Positions 41,414 to 50,284 of a stretch of 61,278 nucleotides of DNA are shown piece by piece (positions within the stretch are counted from its first letter, which is position 1; each line of letters begins with the position of its first letter). A program made the translations under genes and the position numbers. This DNA is from Nitrospiraceae bacterium UBA2600 (GTDB taxonomy: Bacteria; Nitrospirota; Thermodesulfovibrionia; Thermodesulfovibrionales; Thermodesulfovibrionaceae), in the NCBI GenBank assembly GCA_002339325.1, contig DDKK01000041.1:1-61278 (forward strand). Reading direction: 5' to 3'. Under the pieces are notes generated by a model. The model was not told the origin of the DNA, did not search any database, and saw only the letters and a program-made list of their open reading frames with translations.

Positions 41414-42961
41414 ATGGCATATCTCGGACTTGCAAGAAAATACAGACCCCAGAAATTTTCAGACCTTATAGGTCAAGAGATAATAGTTAAGATACTTCAA
41501 AACTCATTAAAATCAAATAAACTCTCTCATGCTTATGTATTTTCTGGCCCTAAAGGTGTTGGAAAAACATCAACGGCACGAATACTGGCAAAAGCTCTTA
41601 ACTGTCAAAATGAAGAAGAAAAGCCATGTGATAACTGTCCTTCCTGTATTGCAGTAAAAGAAGGTAAAGCAATGAGTGTAATAGAAATAGATGCTGCCTC
41701 TCATACCTCTGTTGAAAACATAAGAGATTTGAGAGAAAATATTCGTTATGCCTCTGCTGAAGGTCTATACAAAGTTTACATAATCGATGAAGCCCATATG
41801 TTAAGTCAGGCAGCATTTAACGCCTTTCTAAAAACTCTCGAAGAACCACCCCCTCATGTAGTTTTTGTTTTAGCCACTACTGAGCCTAAAAAAATTCCTC
41901 TTACCGTTTTAAGTCGTTGTCAACATCTTCAGTTCAGAAGAATCTCTATAAATTCTATAAAAGAAAGACTTGAGACCATATGTAAAGAAGAAGATATTAA
42001 GATTACCGACGAAGCTTTAAGGATAATTGCTTCTAATGCCGAAGGAAGTATGCGAGATGCTCTAACCTTGCTTGATCAGATTGCAGCCTATGCAGATGAA
42101 ATCTCTGTTGAGGAGCTAAATCTACTGCTTGGAACAATGGATGTAAAGATTCTCTATGAGCTTTCGGAGTATATAATTTATGGAAACAGGGAGAAATTGA
42201 TTTTTAAGATTGATGAACTAAATGACTGTGGCACAGATTTCAAACTTTTAACAAGAGATTTAATCAATTTCTTAAGAAATCTACTCATAAAAAAAGTTGC
42301 AGGTGAAAAAATTATTTTTGTCTCCGAAGAAGAATTAAATCTACTCAAGGAACTCGAAAAGAAGACATCGGAAGAACATTTAATTTTAATTCTAAAAGAG
42401 CTAATAAATTCAGAATATTCAATAAAAAATTCCCTATTTCCACGAATAAATTTCGAATTAGCTTTATTAAGGCTCAGCATGTTGTCAAGCTTTAGAAATA
42501 TTGACTCTGTCATGCAAGAATTTAAGAAACATAAGGAAGAAGAAAAAACAGAGGAAAAGTATGAAATCTCAGGTGAATATACATTTGAGGAAAAGTGGCA
42601 GAATTTTTTAAAAAAGCTTGATACAGAAAATCACATTCTCGCTGCCAAGATAAAACAGGCTAATGTTAATTTTACAGATGAAGAAATTCAACTGATTTAC
42701 AATGGTGGCAGCACATTTTGTGCCGAATCTGTTCGAGAACGCCTGCAAGAAATAGAAGAGTTAATGAGGCAGGCAGGATTAAATAAAAGAATTTTAGTAA
42801 AAGAACATAAAAAATCAGACAATCTTAAAGATAATTTTTCATTAAACGCAAACAACAATAATGAAAAAGTTTTAGAAAACAAAATAGTAAAGGAAGCGCT
42901 ACAGCTTTTTGAAGGAAGAATTTACAATATAATTCCTAAAAGGGGAGGAAAGAATGTCTAA
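41414..42961 (+). CDS. dnaX: DNA polymerase III subunit gamma/tau
   Basis: 515 residues. AAA+ clamp-loader ATPase: Walker A GPKGVGKTSTARIL, a zinc module with C-rich NCQNEEEKPCDNCPSC, Walker B IIDEAHMLS, sensor 1 LATTEPKKIP and SRC arginine finger. Domain III ends near residue 360 and a charged tau-type tail follows. It loads the sliding clamp and couples polymerases. An A AAA AAA heptamer in frame at 42289-42295 would give a product ending after three more codons, but it cuts domain III, so it is probably chance. Confidence 0.96.
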   Translation: MAYLGLARKYRPQKFSDLIGQEIIVKILQNSLKSNKLSHAYVFSGPKGVGKTSTARILAKALNCQNEEEKPCDNCPSCIAVKEGKAMSVIEIDAASHTSVENIRDLRENIRYASAEGLYKVYIIDEAHMLSQAAFNAFLKTLEEPPPHVVFVLATTEPKKIPLTVLSRCQHLQFRRISINSIKERLETICKEEDIKITDEALRIIASNAEGSMRDALTLLDQIAAYADEISVEELNLLLGTMDVKILYELSEYIIYGNREKLIFKIDELNDCGTDFKLLTRDLINFLRNLLIKKVAGEKIIFVSEEELNLLKELEKKTSEEHLILILKELINSEYSIKNSLFPRINFELALLRLSMLSSFRNIDSVMQEFKKHKEEEKTEEKYEISGEYTFEEKWQNFLKKLDTENHILAAKIKQANVNFTDEEIQLIYNGGSTFCAESVRERLQEIEELMRQAGLNKRILVKEHKKSDNLKDNFSLNANNNNEKVLENKIVKEALQLFEGRIYNIIPKRGGKNV

Positions 42962-43298
42962 AAAAATGTTCGGTGAAATTATGAGGCAGGCTCAAAAAAT
43001 TCAGGAAGAAATTCAGAGAAAGCAAGAGGAAGTAAAAAAGATGACCGTTGAAGCTACAGCAGGAGGAGGCATGGTTACAGTCAAGGCAAACGGTGCTGGA
43101 GAAATAGTCTCAATCAAAATCGACAGAGAGGTTGTTAATCCTGATGATATTGAAATGCTTGAAGACCTTGTCCTTGCTGCTGTAAACGAAGCAGTGAAAA
43201 GGGCTCATGAACTTGCCCAGAGCGAGATGGCTAAGGTTTCAATGCCATTTAATCTTCCGGGCATGCCAGATTTAAGCAGTCTTTTTGGTAAACTATGA
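42954..43298 (+). CDS. ybaB: YbaB/EbfC nucleoid-associated protein
   Basis: 114 residues: an N-terminal helix rich in Q, E and K (MRQAQKIQEEIQRKQEEVKK), the core MTVEATAGGGMVTVKANGAGEIVSIKI and a hydrophobic, proline-containing tail. YbaB dimers bind DNA and are almost always encoded between dnaX and recR, as here (8-nt overlap with dnaX, 4-nt overlap with recR). Confidence 0.95.
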   Translation: MSKKMFGEIMRQAQKIQEEIQRKQEEVKKMTVEATAGGGMVTVKANGAGEIVSIKIDREVVNPDDIEMLEDLVLAAVNEAVKRAHELAQSEMAKVSMPFNLPGMPDLSSLFGKL

Positions 43299-43888
43299 GC
43301 AATCCCTTAGAAAATCTGATAGAAAACCTCTGTAAACTACCAGGCATAGGTAGAAAGACCGCTCAAAGGCTTGCATTCTATATTATGGGAATGGAAGAAG
43401 AAGAGGCGATAAAGATAGCGGAAGCAATAACGGATATAAAAAAGAAAGCCCGATACTGCTCTGTTTGTTATAACATTACCGAAAATGAAAGATGTAGCAT
43501 ATGTGAAAATCAAGATAGAGACCAATCTACAATATGTGTAGTAGAAGAACCAAGTAATATTGTCTTATTCGAGAAAACAGGCTACAAGGGTGTATACCAC
43601 GTTCTATGCGGAACACTCTCGCCTGTTGATGGTATTACACCAGACAAGCTCAAAATAAGAGAACTTGAAGAGCGAGTGAAAACAGGACAAGTAAAAGAAA
43701 TAATCATAGCAACAAGTCCTAATAATAAGGGTGAGCTTACAGCCCAGTGGATAAAGGAAACTCTTAAAAATTATGAACTAAAGATTACGAGAATTGCCTA
43801 TGGATTACCTATTGGTATTGACATCGAATTTGCAGATGAAGTAACATTGTCAAAAGCTTTAGAAGGAAGGAAGTCTTTTAATGCATGA
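43295..43888 (+). CDS. recR: Recombination mediator protein RecR
   Basis: 197 residues. Helix-hairpin-helix near the N terminus (LCKLPGIGRKTAQRLAF), a four-cysteine zinc finger (CSVCYNITENERCSIC), and a TOPRIM domain with VVEEPSNIVLFEKTG and the Walker B-like segment near SPVDGI. RecR works with RecF or RecO to load RecA at gaps. It overlaps ybaB (ATGA) and the next gene by 8 nt. Confidence 0.96.
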   Translation: MSNPLENLIENLCKLPGIGRKTAQRLAFYIMGMEEEEAIKIAEAITDIKKKARYCSVCYNITENERCSICENQDRDQSTICVVEEPSNIVLFEKTGYKGVYHVLCGTLSPVDGITPDKLKIRELEERVKTGQVKEIIIATSPNNKGELTAQWIKETLKNYELKITRIAYGLPIGIDIEFADEVTLSKALEGRKSFNA

Positions 43889-44612
43889 GGAGTTTAAAAA
43901 GAAGAGAATTGAGCTTAATAAAAGCTTAGAGGAGATTTCTGAACATACCAAAATAAAAAAATGTTGCCTCAAAGCCATAGAAGATGGAAATTTTGAAGAA
44001 TTACCTGTTGAGGTTTATGCACGGTCTTACATAAAAACATACGCTCAATATCTCAAAATAGACCCTACTGAAATATTGAAAGAATATGATAAATTTTTAG
44101 AAAAAAAGCAAACTTCTCAAAAACCAGAAGTTGTCTCAGTTAGAGAAATTCCTATAAAAGAGGAGAAAAAGAATAAAAAAGTTCCTAAAGGAGTCTCAAC
44201 AGCCCTAATAATAGGGGCAGCTTTATTATTGATAATTATCTTGCTAAATATTGAAAAAAAAGAATATACCCCTCCTTCCTTAAACTTACAAAAACAGGTA
44301 ACTCTTGAGGATGCTAAAAAAGAAAGCAAAGATGAGCAGATAAACAAAAAAAATGAAAATATGCTTGAACAGAAAACTCTTAAAATAGAGGCTACTGATA
44401 AAGTATGGATGAGGATTACTATTGATGAAAAGGAAAAAAAGGAATTTTTTCTAAATCCAGGACAGTCTCTTGAGTTAAAAGCTACAAAATCCTTCAAATT
44501 ACACATCGGAAATGCTGGCGGTGTAAAGATTGTCTTTGATAATAAGGAATTCGAGAAATTGGGTGAAACTGGACAGGTAGTTTATTTAAATCTTCCTCAG
44601 GATAGAAATTGA
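43881..44612 (+). CDS. RodZ-like membrane protein with N-terminal helix-turn-helix
   Basis: 243 residues. A Cro-like HTH_25 domain spans about 1-70 (LNKSLEEISEHTKIKKCCLKAIEDGNFEELP), a basic linker is followed by one membrane helix near 108-125 (VSTALIIGAALLLIIILL), and a periplasmic domain ends the protein with the DUF4115 pattern (DKVWMRITIDEKEKKEFFLNPGQSLELKA). RodZ links MreB to the cell-wall elongation complex; shorter relatives occur in bacteria with or without MreB. It is overlapped by rnr. Confidence 0.85.
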   Translation: MHEEFKKKRIELNKSLEEISEHTKIKKCCLKAIEDGNFEELPVEVYARSYIKTYAQYLKIDPTEILKEYDKFLEKKQTSQKPEVVSVREIPIKEEKKNKKVPKGVSTALIIGAALLLIIILLNIEKKEYTPPSLNLQKQVTLEDAKKESKDEQINKKNENMLEQKTLKIEATDKVWMRITIDEKEKKEFFLNPGQSLELKATKSFKLHIGNAGGVKIVFDNKEFEKLGETGQVVYLNLPQDRN

Positions 44613-46696
44613 CAGATAATAAAATCTTAGAAATAATAACACAAGCAGGAAAACCCCTCTCTTTTAGGGAAATATCAGATAGCTTATCTCTAAAATCTTC
44701 AGAGAGAAAAAAATTAAAAACGATACTAAAACATCTTATAAAAGAAGGAAAAATTTTAAGAAATCGGAAGGGGCTTTATCTTCCTGTAAAAGAAGTAAAA
44801 CTTGTTGCCGGTTATTTTGAAGCCCATAGAAATGGTTATGGCTTTTTAATTCCCGACTCTCCCTCTGAGAACGATGTTTTTATCCCACCGCATGCCACTA
44901 TGGGAGCTATGAATGGTGACAGAGTTATAGTGAGAATTGAACATAGGAGAAAAAGAGAGGGTAGAATAGTAAGAATTTTAGAGAGAGCCACTAAAAAAAT
45001 AATTGGCACTATAGAGAAAACTGGTCCTATTCTTACGCTTCAGCCGAGAAAAAAGTTTTTTAATCAACAGATTGTTATTAAACCTTCAGAAATTAAAGTT
45101 AGTGAAGGTGACCTTGTACTTGCAGAGATAACTCATTTTCCCTCTGGAAATAAACCTCCAGTAGCTAAAGTTGTGAAAATTTTTGAAAAGCCAAAATCTC
45201 CTAAAGAGGATATTGAAATATTGCTTTATGAATATGACCTTCCCCGAAAATTTTCAGCTAATACTTTAATATTTTCAAAGAAAATTGCTGATAGGGGAGT
45301 TTTAAAAGGGAATATAAAAAACAGAATAGATTTAAGAAATCTTATTACTGTGACAATAGATGGAGAGAATGCAAAGGATTTTGACGATGCCATTTCAATC
45401 AAAAAATCAAAAAAGGGATTTATTCTGTGGGTACATATAGCTGATGTCAGCCACTATGTAAAATGGAATAGTTTAATAGATGAAGAGGCAAGGACAAGAG
45501 CTACGAGTGTATATTTGCCAGACAGGGTAATACCTATGTTACCACCAGAATTGAGTGAAAATCTATGTAGTTTACTCCCCAAAACTCCAAGATTAACTTT
45601 TACCGTAGAAATGCACTTTAACAACTCGGGAGAACGAGTCGAAACCCTTTTTTACCCAAGTATAATTCAAACTGCCGAGAGAATGACCTATACATCTGTA
45701 AAAAAGATTTTATTAGATAAAGACAAAGATGAGACAAAGAGATATAAAAACTTGGTTTCTCATTTTGAAAAAATGGCAGAGCTATGCGATATACTAAAGA
45801 ATAGAAGACAAAAAAGGGGAAGTCTTGATTTTGACCTTCCAGAACCAGAGGTTTTACTGGATATAAAAGGAGACCCCCTTGCAATTATAAAAGCTGAAAG
45901 AAATCTCGCCCATTTTATAATTGAAGAATTCATGATAGCAGCTAATGAAGCAGTAGCGGAATTCTTATTTGAAAACAAAATACCCTGTCTTTATCGTGTC
46001 CATGAGGAACCGGAAGCGAATAAAATAAATTATCTAACAAAAATAATACGAAATCTTGGCATTTTAAAGGGAGAACTAAAACCAAAGGAGTTTCACGAAT
46101 TTCTTGGTATTATAAAAGGAACTCCTCAAGAAGAGATAGTGAATTATCTAATTTTAAGAAGCTTAAAACAGGCAAGATATAGTCCTGAAAACGTTGGTCA
46201 TTTTGGTTTAGCCTCACAGTGTTATACCCATTTTACCTCGCCCATTAGAAGATACCCAGACCTCATTGTCCACAGGATTTTGAAGGAATTTTTAACAAAA
46301 GGTAAGCTGTCTAAAGAGAAAATCAAGGAATTAAATGAAATACTACCAGACCTTGCCGTTCATTGCTCCAAAAAAGAACGTCAAGCAGATGAAGTTGAAA
46401 GAGAATCTGTGCAGATAATGAGGGTATGGTTCATGAAAGACCGTGTGGGAGAAGAATTTGAAGGTAAAGTTACAATGGTTACTTCCGAAGGACTTAGAGT
46501 AAGACTTGAAGATTACTATATTGAGGGATTTTTACATCTATCACATATGACTGATGATTTTTATCAGTTTGATGAAAACAGATACTGCCTTATTGGTCTT
46601 AGAAGAAAAAGAAAGTTTACTATTGGAACTCCTGTTTCTGTAAGATTATGCAAGGTAAACATTGAAGACAGAGAAATTATATTTGACCTTCTATAA
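44609..46696 (+). CDS. rnr: Ribonuclease R
   Basis: 695 residues, starting at TTG 44609 overlapping the previous stop (ATTGA). Domain order: N-terminal winged helix (about 1-60), two cold-shock domains, the RNB catalytic domain with acidic residues in DGENAKDFDDAISI and HIADVSHYV, and a C-terminal S1 domain. RNase R is a processive 3'-5' exoribonuclease that degrades structured RNA and works in rRNA and tmRNA quality control. The 3' end overlaps the convergent methyltransferase by 20 nt. Confidence 0.94.
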   Translation: MTDNKILEIITQAGKPLSFREISDSLSLKSSERKKLKTILKHLIKEGKILRNRKGLYLPVKEVKLVAGYFEAHRNGYGFLIPDSPSENDVFIPPHATMGAMNGDRVIVRIEHRRKREGRIVRILERATKKIIGTIEKTGPILTLQPRKKFFNQQIVIKPSEIKVSEGDLVLAEITHFPSGNKPPVAKVVKIFEKPKSPKEDIEILLYEYDLPRKFSANTLIFSKKIADRGVLKGNIKNRIDLRNLITVTIDGENAKDFDDAISIKKSKKGFILWVHIADVSHYVKWNSLIDEEARTRATSVYLPDRVIPMLPPELSENLCSLLPKTPRLTFTVEMHFNNSGERVETLFYPSIIQTAERMTYTSVKKILLDKDKDETKRYKNLVSHFEKMAELCDILKNRRQKRGSLDFDLPEPEVLLDIKGDPLAIIKAERNLAHFIIEEFMIAANEAVAEFLFENKIPCLYRVHEEPEANKINYLTKIIRNLGILKGELKPKEFHEFLGIIKGTPQEEIVNYLILRSLKQARYSPENVGHFGLASQCYTHFTSPIRRYPDLIVHRILKEFLTKGKLSKEKIKELNEILPDLAVHCSKKERQADEVERESVQIMRVWFMKDRVGEEFEGKVTMVTSEGLRVRLEDYYIEGFLHLSHMTDDFYQFDENRYCLIGLRRKRKFTIGTPVSVRLCKVNIEDREIIFDLL

Positions 46697-47426
46697 ATAG
46701 GACTTCGTATGTAGCATAAATACCATCTGAATTTCCGAAGAGTTTATTGTAGAGACGACAGAAGTTTTGGAAGGATTGTTTACCGGAAAATTTCTTCTTT
46801 TCCGTAAAATTAGTGCCTGTAAGTTTATGGGAAAGGAAAAGTTCTCTTACACTTGAATACTTCTGCTTGTATTTAAGTATCTTATATTTAATGGGGATAT
46901 CAATATCTTTAAATATGGATAAGTAAAAATCAGCTTCTTTCAATTCATATACTGAACCAAAACCTGTTATTTTTGATACTTGCTCTATTTCTTTTAGAGT
47001 CTGTGATGTAAATATGGAAAAATAAAATTTGCCACCTTTTTTAAGAATCCTCAAAAGTTCTGAAAAGTTTGATTTAGGATTGGATAGCCAGTGTAATGCA
47101 GAGGAGCTAATCAGCAAGTCAGCTATTTGATTTTTCAGAGGAATTTCCTCTGCTCGAGCATTTATAAGATAATGTGAACTATCTGTATTATTCTTCATTT
47201 TCTTTAAAAATTCAAATGAAATATCTACATGGATAAATTTCTGAAAGTTAATTTTATCTGATAAAATGGTCATAATTATTCCGCTTCCACTTCCTATTTC
47301 AACAACTTTAGGATAAATGCCAAACTGTATGTTCTTTGTAAGTTCAAGAGCTACTTGTTTTTGAATAGAGGCATAGGATTCGTAGGTATTTGCTGCTTTG
47401 TTGAAATAAAATTTGATATCTTTCAT
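46677..47426 (-). CDS. SAM-dependent methyltransferase, BioC type
   Basis: From ATG 47426 about 249 residues. It opens KFYFNKAANTYESYASIQKQ, characteristic of malonyl-ACP methyltransferase BioC, with SAM motif I VVEIGSGSGIIM and post-motif ISSSALHWLSNP. BioC methylates malonyl-ACP to start biotin synthesis, but no other biotin gene is near. Its position at the end of the chelatase operon leaves open a different role, for example methylating a tetrapyrrole. BioC is the more likely call. A GTG/ATG start at 47474 would overlap the upstream gene. Confidence 0.65.
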   Translation of the reverse strand: MKDIKFYFNKAANTYESYASIQKQVALELTKNIQFGIYPKVVEIGSGSGIIMTILSDKINFQKFIHVDISFEFLKKMKNNTDSSHYLINARAEEIPLKNQIADLLISSSALHWLSNPKSNFSELLRILKKGGKFYFSIFTSQTLKEIEQVSKITGFGSVYELKEADFYLSIFKDIDIPIKYKILKYKQKYSSVRELFLSHKLTGTNFTEKKKFSGKQSFQNFCRLYNKLFGNSDGIYATYEVLFIEGQI

Positions 47427-47445
47427 ATATTTTATTTTAACAGGA

Positions 47446-49296
47446 TTATGCTGTTTGATGGACTTCTCTAACAATTTCTGTAAGGTCTTCTGCTTTGATA
47501 TTTTCTAAGGTAGCATATCGAGCTTCGAGTAGATGAGCAATTTTTAATGCCATATCCATTTTCAAGAAGCCTTTCTTATTCTCAGTGTCAATAACAATAA
47601 AATCAACATGGGGAAAACCTCTAAGCAGAAAACATACACTTTCTAACTCTTTTAAAGGAGGGTTATTTGAAATAGATACATTACCTCTGCCATCAGTAAT
47701 AATTATTACGATAAATCGACTTTCTAATTCCTTTAACCTGATTTTTTTTATTAATTTATAGGCTTCAAGAATGCCTGCTCCCAGTGGAGTTTTACCTCCT
47801 GTTGGAATTTCCTTCAGTCTTCTCTGAGCGAGTTCCACAGAGGAGGTCGGAGGAAGAACTATCTCTGCCCTGTCTTTTCTGAATACAATCATAGCAACTT
47901 TGTCTCTCTTCTGGTAGCAATCTATAAGCAACGAAAGCACTGCTCCTTTTGTTGCCTTCATTCTCTGCTCTACACCCATAGAACCTGAACCATCAACAAC
48001 AAAAATTACATTATGACTCATTCTTCTCTCTTTTTCTTTGTATCTAAGGTCATCATCAAAAATTACTACATTATCCTTCATTGCTCTAAGTTTTTGAAAA
48101 GGTGCTGCGGCTCTCAGAGTTGCATCAATTGCAATATCTGGTCTTTTTTGCATAAGACTTCTTACATATCTACCTCCCCTACCCTTTGTTTTAGTCTTGG
48201 TTCTTCTTCCTGTTGTTTGCCTTACTATTCTATCTTTCTTGAAAATAAATCTCTTTACTTTAAATTTTTCACCAATGGGAAAAACTTCTTCTTTTTCAGA
48301 AGAAGGAATACTCTGAGATTTACCATCATGGGATTCTTGGCTTTGGGAAAGAGGAGTTTTTTGCTCTCTGTCTTTTTGCTCTTGTCTGTTTTCTGAATTA
48401 TTTGAACTGTCGGTTTCATGTTCTTGTTCGTGTTTCTTTTCTTCAGGCTCTGGTTCAATAGTTCTTCTTCTGTGATTTAAAACAAGAGGTGCTACTGCTT
48501 GAACATGCTCCTCAGTAACAGTCTCCTCTTCCCTGTATGCAGCAAAGGCTTTAGAGGCATAGTAAAGATAAATATCTCCTCTATGCCCCGAAACAGCTTC
48601 CTTTAAAATCAAGTCTGCAATAAATTCTTTTATCTCATCTGAAACTTTAACTTTTTTTATAAAATCTTTGTATTTTAATATTTTTTTAAATAATTGATAT
48701 TGCTCTGTAAAATGGCATTCATCTAAAGCATTTAACTTCAATATTTCGACTTTTTTATCTTTATCCCTTACTTCATCCATAATCACGCAAATGCCGAATC
48801 TGTCAAGAAAGTGAGATGAAAAATCAGCCTCTTCAGGATTCATGGTTGCGAGAATCTGAAACTGAACAGGCTCTCTCAAGGTAATTCCTTCTCTTTCAAT
48901 GATATTTTCTTCTCTTGCCTGAACTTCAAAAACAATTGAGAGAATATCCTGGGGAAAAAGATTAATATCTTCAATCACAAGAAAACCTCTGTTTGCCCTT
49001 GAAAGAAGTCCTCTCTGAAAAACTCTTTTCCCAGTTTTTATGGTTTCTTCAATATCAATCCCGCCCAAAACCGCCTCTTCAGTTGCATTTATTGGAAGTT
49101 GAACAGAAGGAATTTTTAACTGTTTTAAAATATCGCAAAATGCTCTAAGAAGAGTTGATTTCCCTGTGCCTCTTTTTCCAGCCAGTAAAACACCTCCACA
49201 CCTTGGCTCAATTAAATTAAGCAATAGAGCAAGTTTGGCATTTTCCTGATTTACGAAGTTGAAAAAGTTTATTTTATATTCTTTCAAGGATTGCAT
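47446..49296 (-). CDS. ChlD/BchD-like chelatase subunit: AAA+ plus VWA domain
   Basis: About 616 residues from ATG 49296; a start at 49329 would add eleven. The N-terminal AAA+ module retains Walker A GKRGTGKSTLLRAF and a DRFG sensor region, unlike many ChlD where it is degenerate. A low-complexity linker rich in E, Q, S and D spans about 295-360. The C-terminal VWA domain carries the MIDAS motif DGSGSMG with TGGKTPLGAGI. In chelatases the D subunit bridges the AAA+ I ring to the large subunit. It overlaps the ChlI-type gene by 23 nt. Confidence 0.88.
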   Translation of the reverse strand: MQSLKEYKINFFNFVNQENAKLALLLNLIEPRCGGVLLAGKRGTGKSTLLRAFCDILKQLKIPSVQLPINATEEAVLGGIDIEETIKTGKRVFQRGLLSRANRGFLVIEDINLFPQDILSIVFEVQAREENIIEREGITLREPVQFQILATMNPEEADFSSHFLDRFGICVIMDEVRDKDKKVEILKLNALDECHFTEQYQLFKKILKYKDFIKKVKVSDEIKEFIADLILKEAVSGHRGDIYLYYASKAFAAYREEETVTEEHVQAVAPLVLNHRRRTIEPEPEEKKHEQEHETDSSNNSENRQEQKDREQKTPLSQSQESHDGKSQSIPSSEKEEVFPIGEKFKVKRFIFKKDRIVRQTTGRRTKTKTKGRGGRYVRSLMQKRPDIAIDATLRAAAPFQKLRAMKDNVVIFDDDLRYKEKERRMSHNVIFVVDGSGSMGVEQRMKATKGAVLSLLIDCYQKRDKVAMIVFRKDRAEIVLPPTSSVELAQRRLKEIPTGGKTPLGAGILEAYKLIKKIRLKELESRFIVIIITDGRGNVSISNNPPLKELESVCFLLRGFPHVDFIVIDTENKKGFLKMDMALKIAHLLEARYATLENIKAEDLTEIVREVHQTA

Positions 49297-50284
49297 GAAG
49301 TTTCTCTGCCTCTTGCGAGATATCCTCAAAGGGAAGCCTTTTAAGTCTGTGTCTCAGAGCAAGCGGAGCAATCTTTTTTATATCTTCCTGGGTTATTTCA
49401 GCTCTTCCACTGAATGCAGCAAAAGCTCTTGCAGTCTTAAGCATGACTAAGTCTGCCCTGTGACCATCAAGGTTTAGCTCTGCTGTGATATCCACAACCG
49501 CTGAAACTGATTCTTCAGTAATTGCTATATCTTTAAGTCTTTCTTTTGCATTGATTATCTTTTCGGCAATCTCTTCCTGAGCATTCTGCCACTTTTTATG
49601 GAAACCCTCAGGGTCGTCATCAAACTCTGCCTTTCTTTTTAAAATTTCAACCCTTAGTGCTTTATCCCTTATTGAATTAACCTGAACACAGAGACCAAAT
49701 CTGTCAAGAAGCTGAGGTCTCAGCTCTCCTTCCTCAGGATTCATAGTGCCTACAAGAATGAATCTTGCAGGATGAACAAAAGAAACACCTTCTCTTTCAA
49801 CTGTATTAATTCCCATAGCAGCAGAGTCAAGTAAAAGGTCAACAATATGGTCTTCAAGCAAATTTACCTCATCAACATAGAGAAAATTTCTGTTTGCATC
49901 AGCAAGAATTCCTGGCTCAAAGCGTTTCTCACCTCTTTTTATGGCATGTTCAATATCAAGGCTGCCTACAACTCTGTCTTCTGTAACACCCAGAGGAAGC
50001 TCCACAACCCGCATTTTTTTCTTTTCATTCTCTAAGGCTTGATTTTTTTCAATCTTATCCAAACAATCACTACAAAAAGGTCCTTGAGGTGAGCAACAGA
50101 ATCTACATCCTTTAATAACCTCTATCTCAGGAAGTAAATCAGCCAAAGCACGCACAGTTGTTGATTTAGCTGTGCCTTTCTCGCCCATTATTAAAACACC
50201 GCCAATACTTGGGTCAATAACATTCAAAATAATAGCAAGCTTCATCTCCTCTTGGTCAACAATAGCAGTAAAAGGGAATATCAT
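49274..50284 (-). CDS. ChlI/BchI-like chelatase AAA+ subunit
   Basis: 336 residues: Walker A GEKGTAKSTTVRAL, a cysteine cluster at about 60-77 (CRFCCSPQGPFCSDC), Walker B in LYVDEVNLLEDH, sensor motif VGTMNPEEGELRPQLLDRFG and a C-terminal helical lid. It hydrolyses ATP to drive chelation. GGAGGT lies before ATG 50284, which overlaps the CobN C-part stop (ATGA). The cysteine cluster is the unusual feature; some BchI-related chelatases paired with CobN have it. Confidence 0.92.
   Translation of the reverse strand: MIFPFTAIVDQEEMKLAIILNVIDPSIGGVLIMGEKGTAKSTTVRALADLLPEIEVIKGCRFCCSPQGPFCSDCLDKIEKNQALENEKKKMRVVELPLGVTEDRVVGSLDIEHAIKRGEKRFEPGILADANRNFLYVDEVNLLEDHIVDLLLDSAAMGINTVEREGVSFVHPARFILVGTMNPEEGELRPQLLDRFGLCVQVNSIRDKALRVEILKRKAEFDDDPEGFHKKWQNAQEEIAEKIINAKERLKDIAITEESVSAVVDITAELNLDGHRADLVMLKTARAFAAFSGRAEITQEDIKKIAPLALRHRLKRLPFEDISQEAEKLHAILERI

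Noticed and set aside
42289..42295. Programmed -1 frameshift in dnaX at A AAA AAA
   Set aside because: The site is in phase and a stop follows after three codons, but the product would lose most of the oligomerisation domain, unlike known gamma subunits, and such A7 runs are frequent in this AT-rich sequence.
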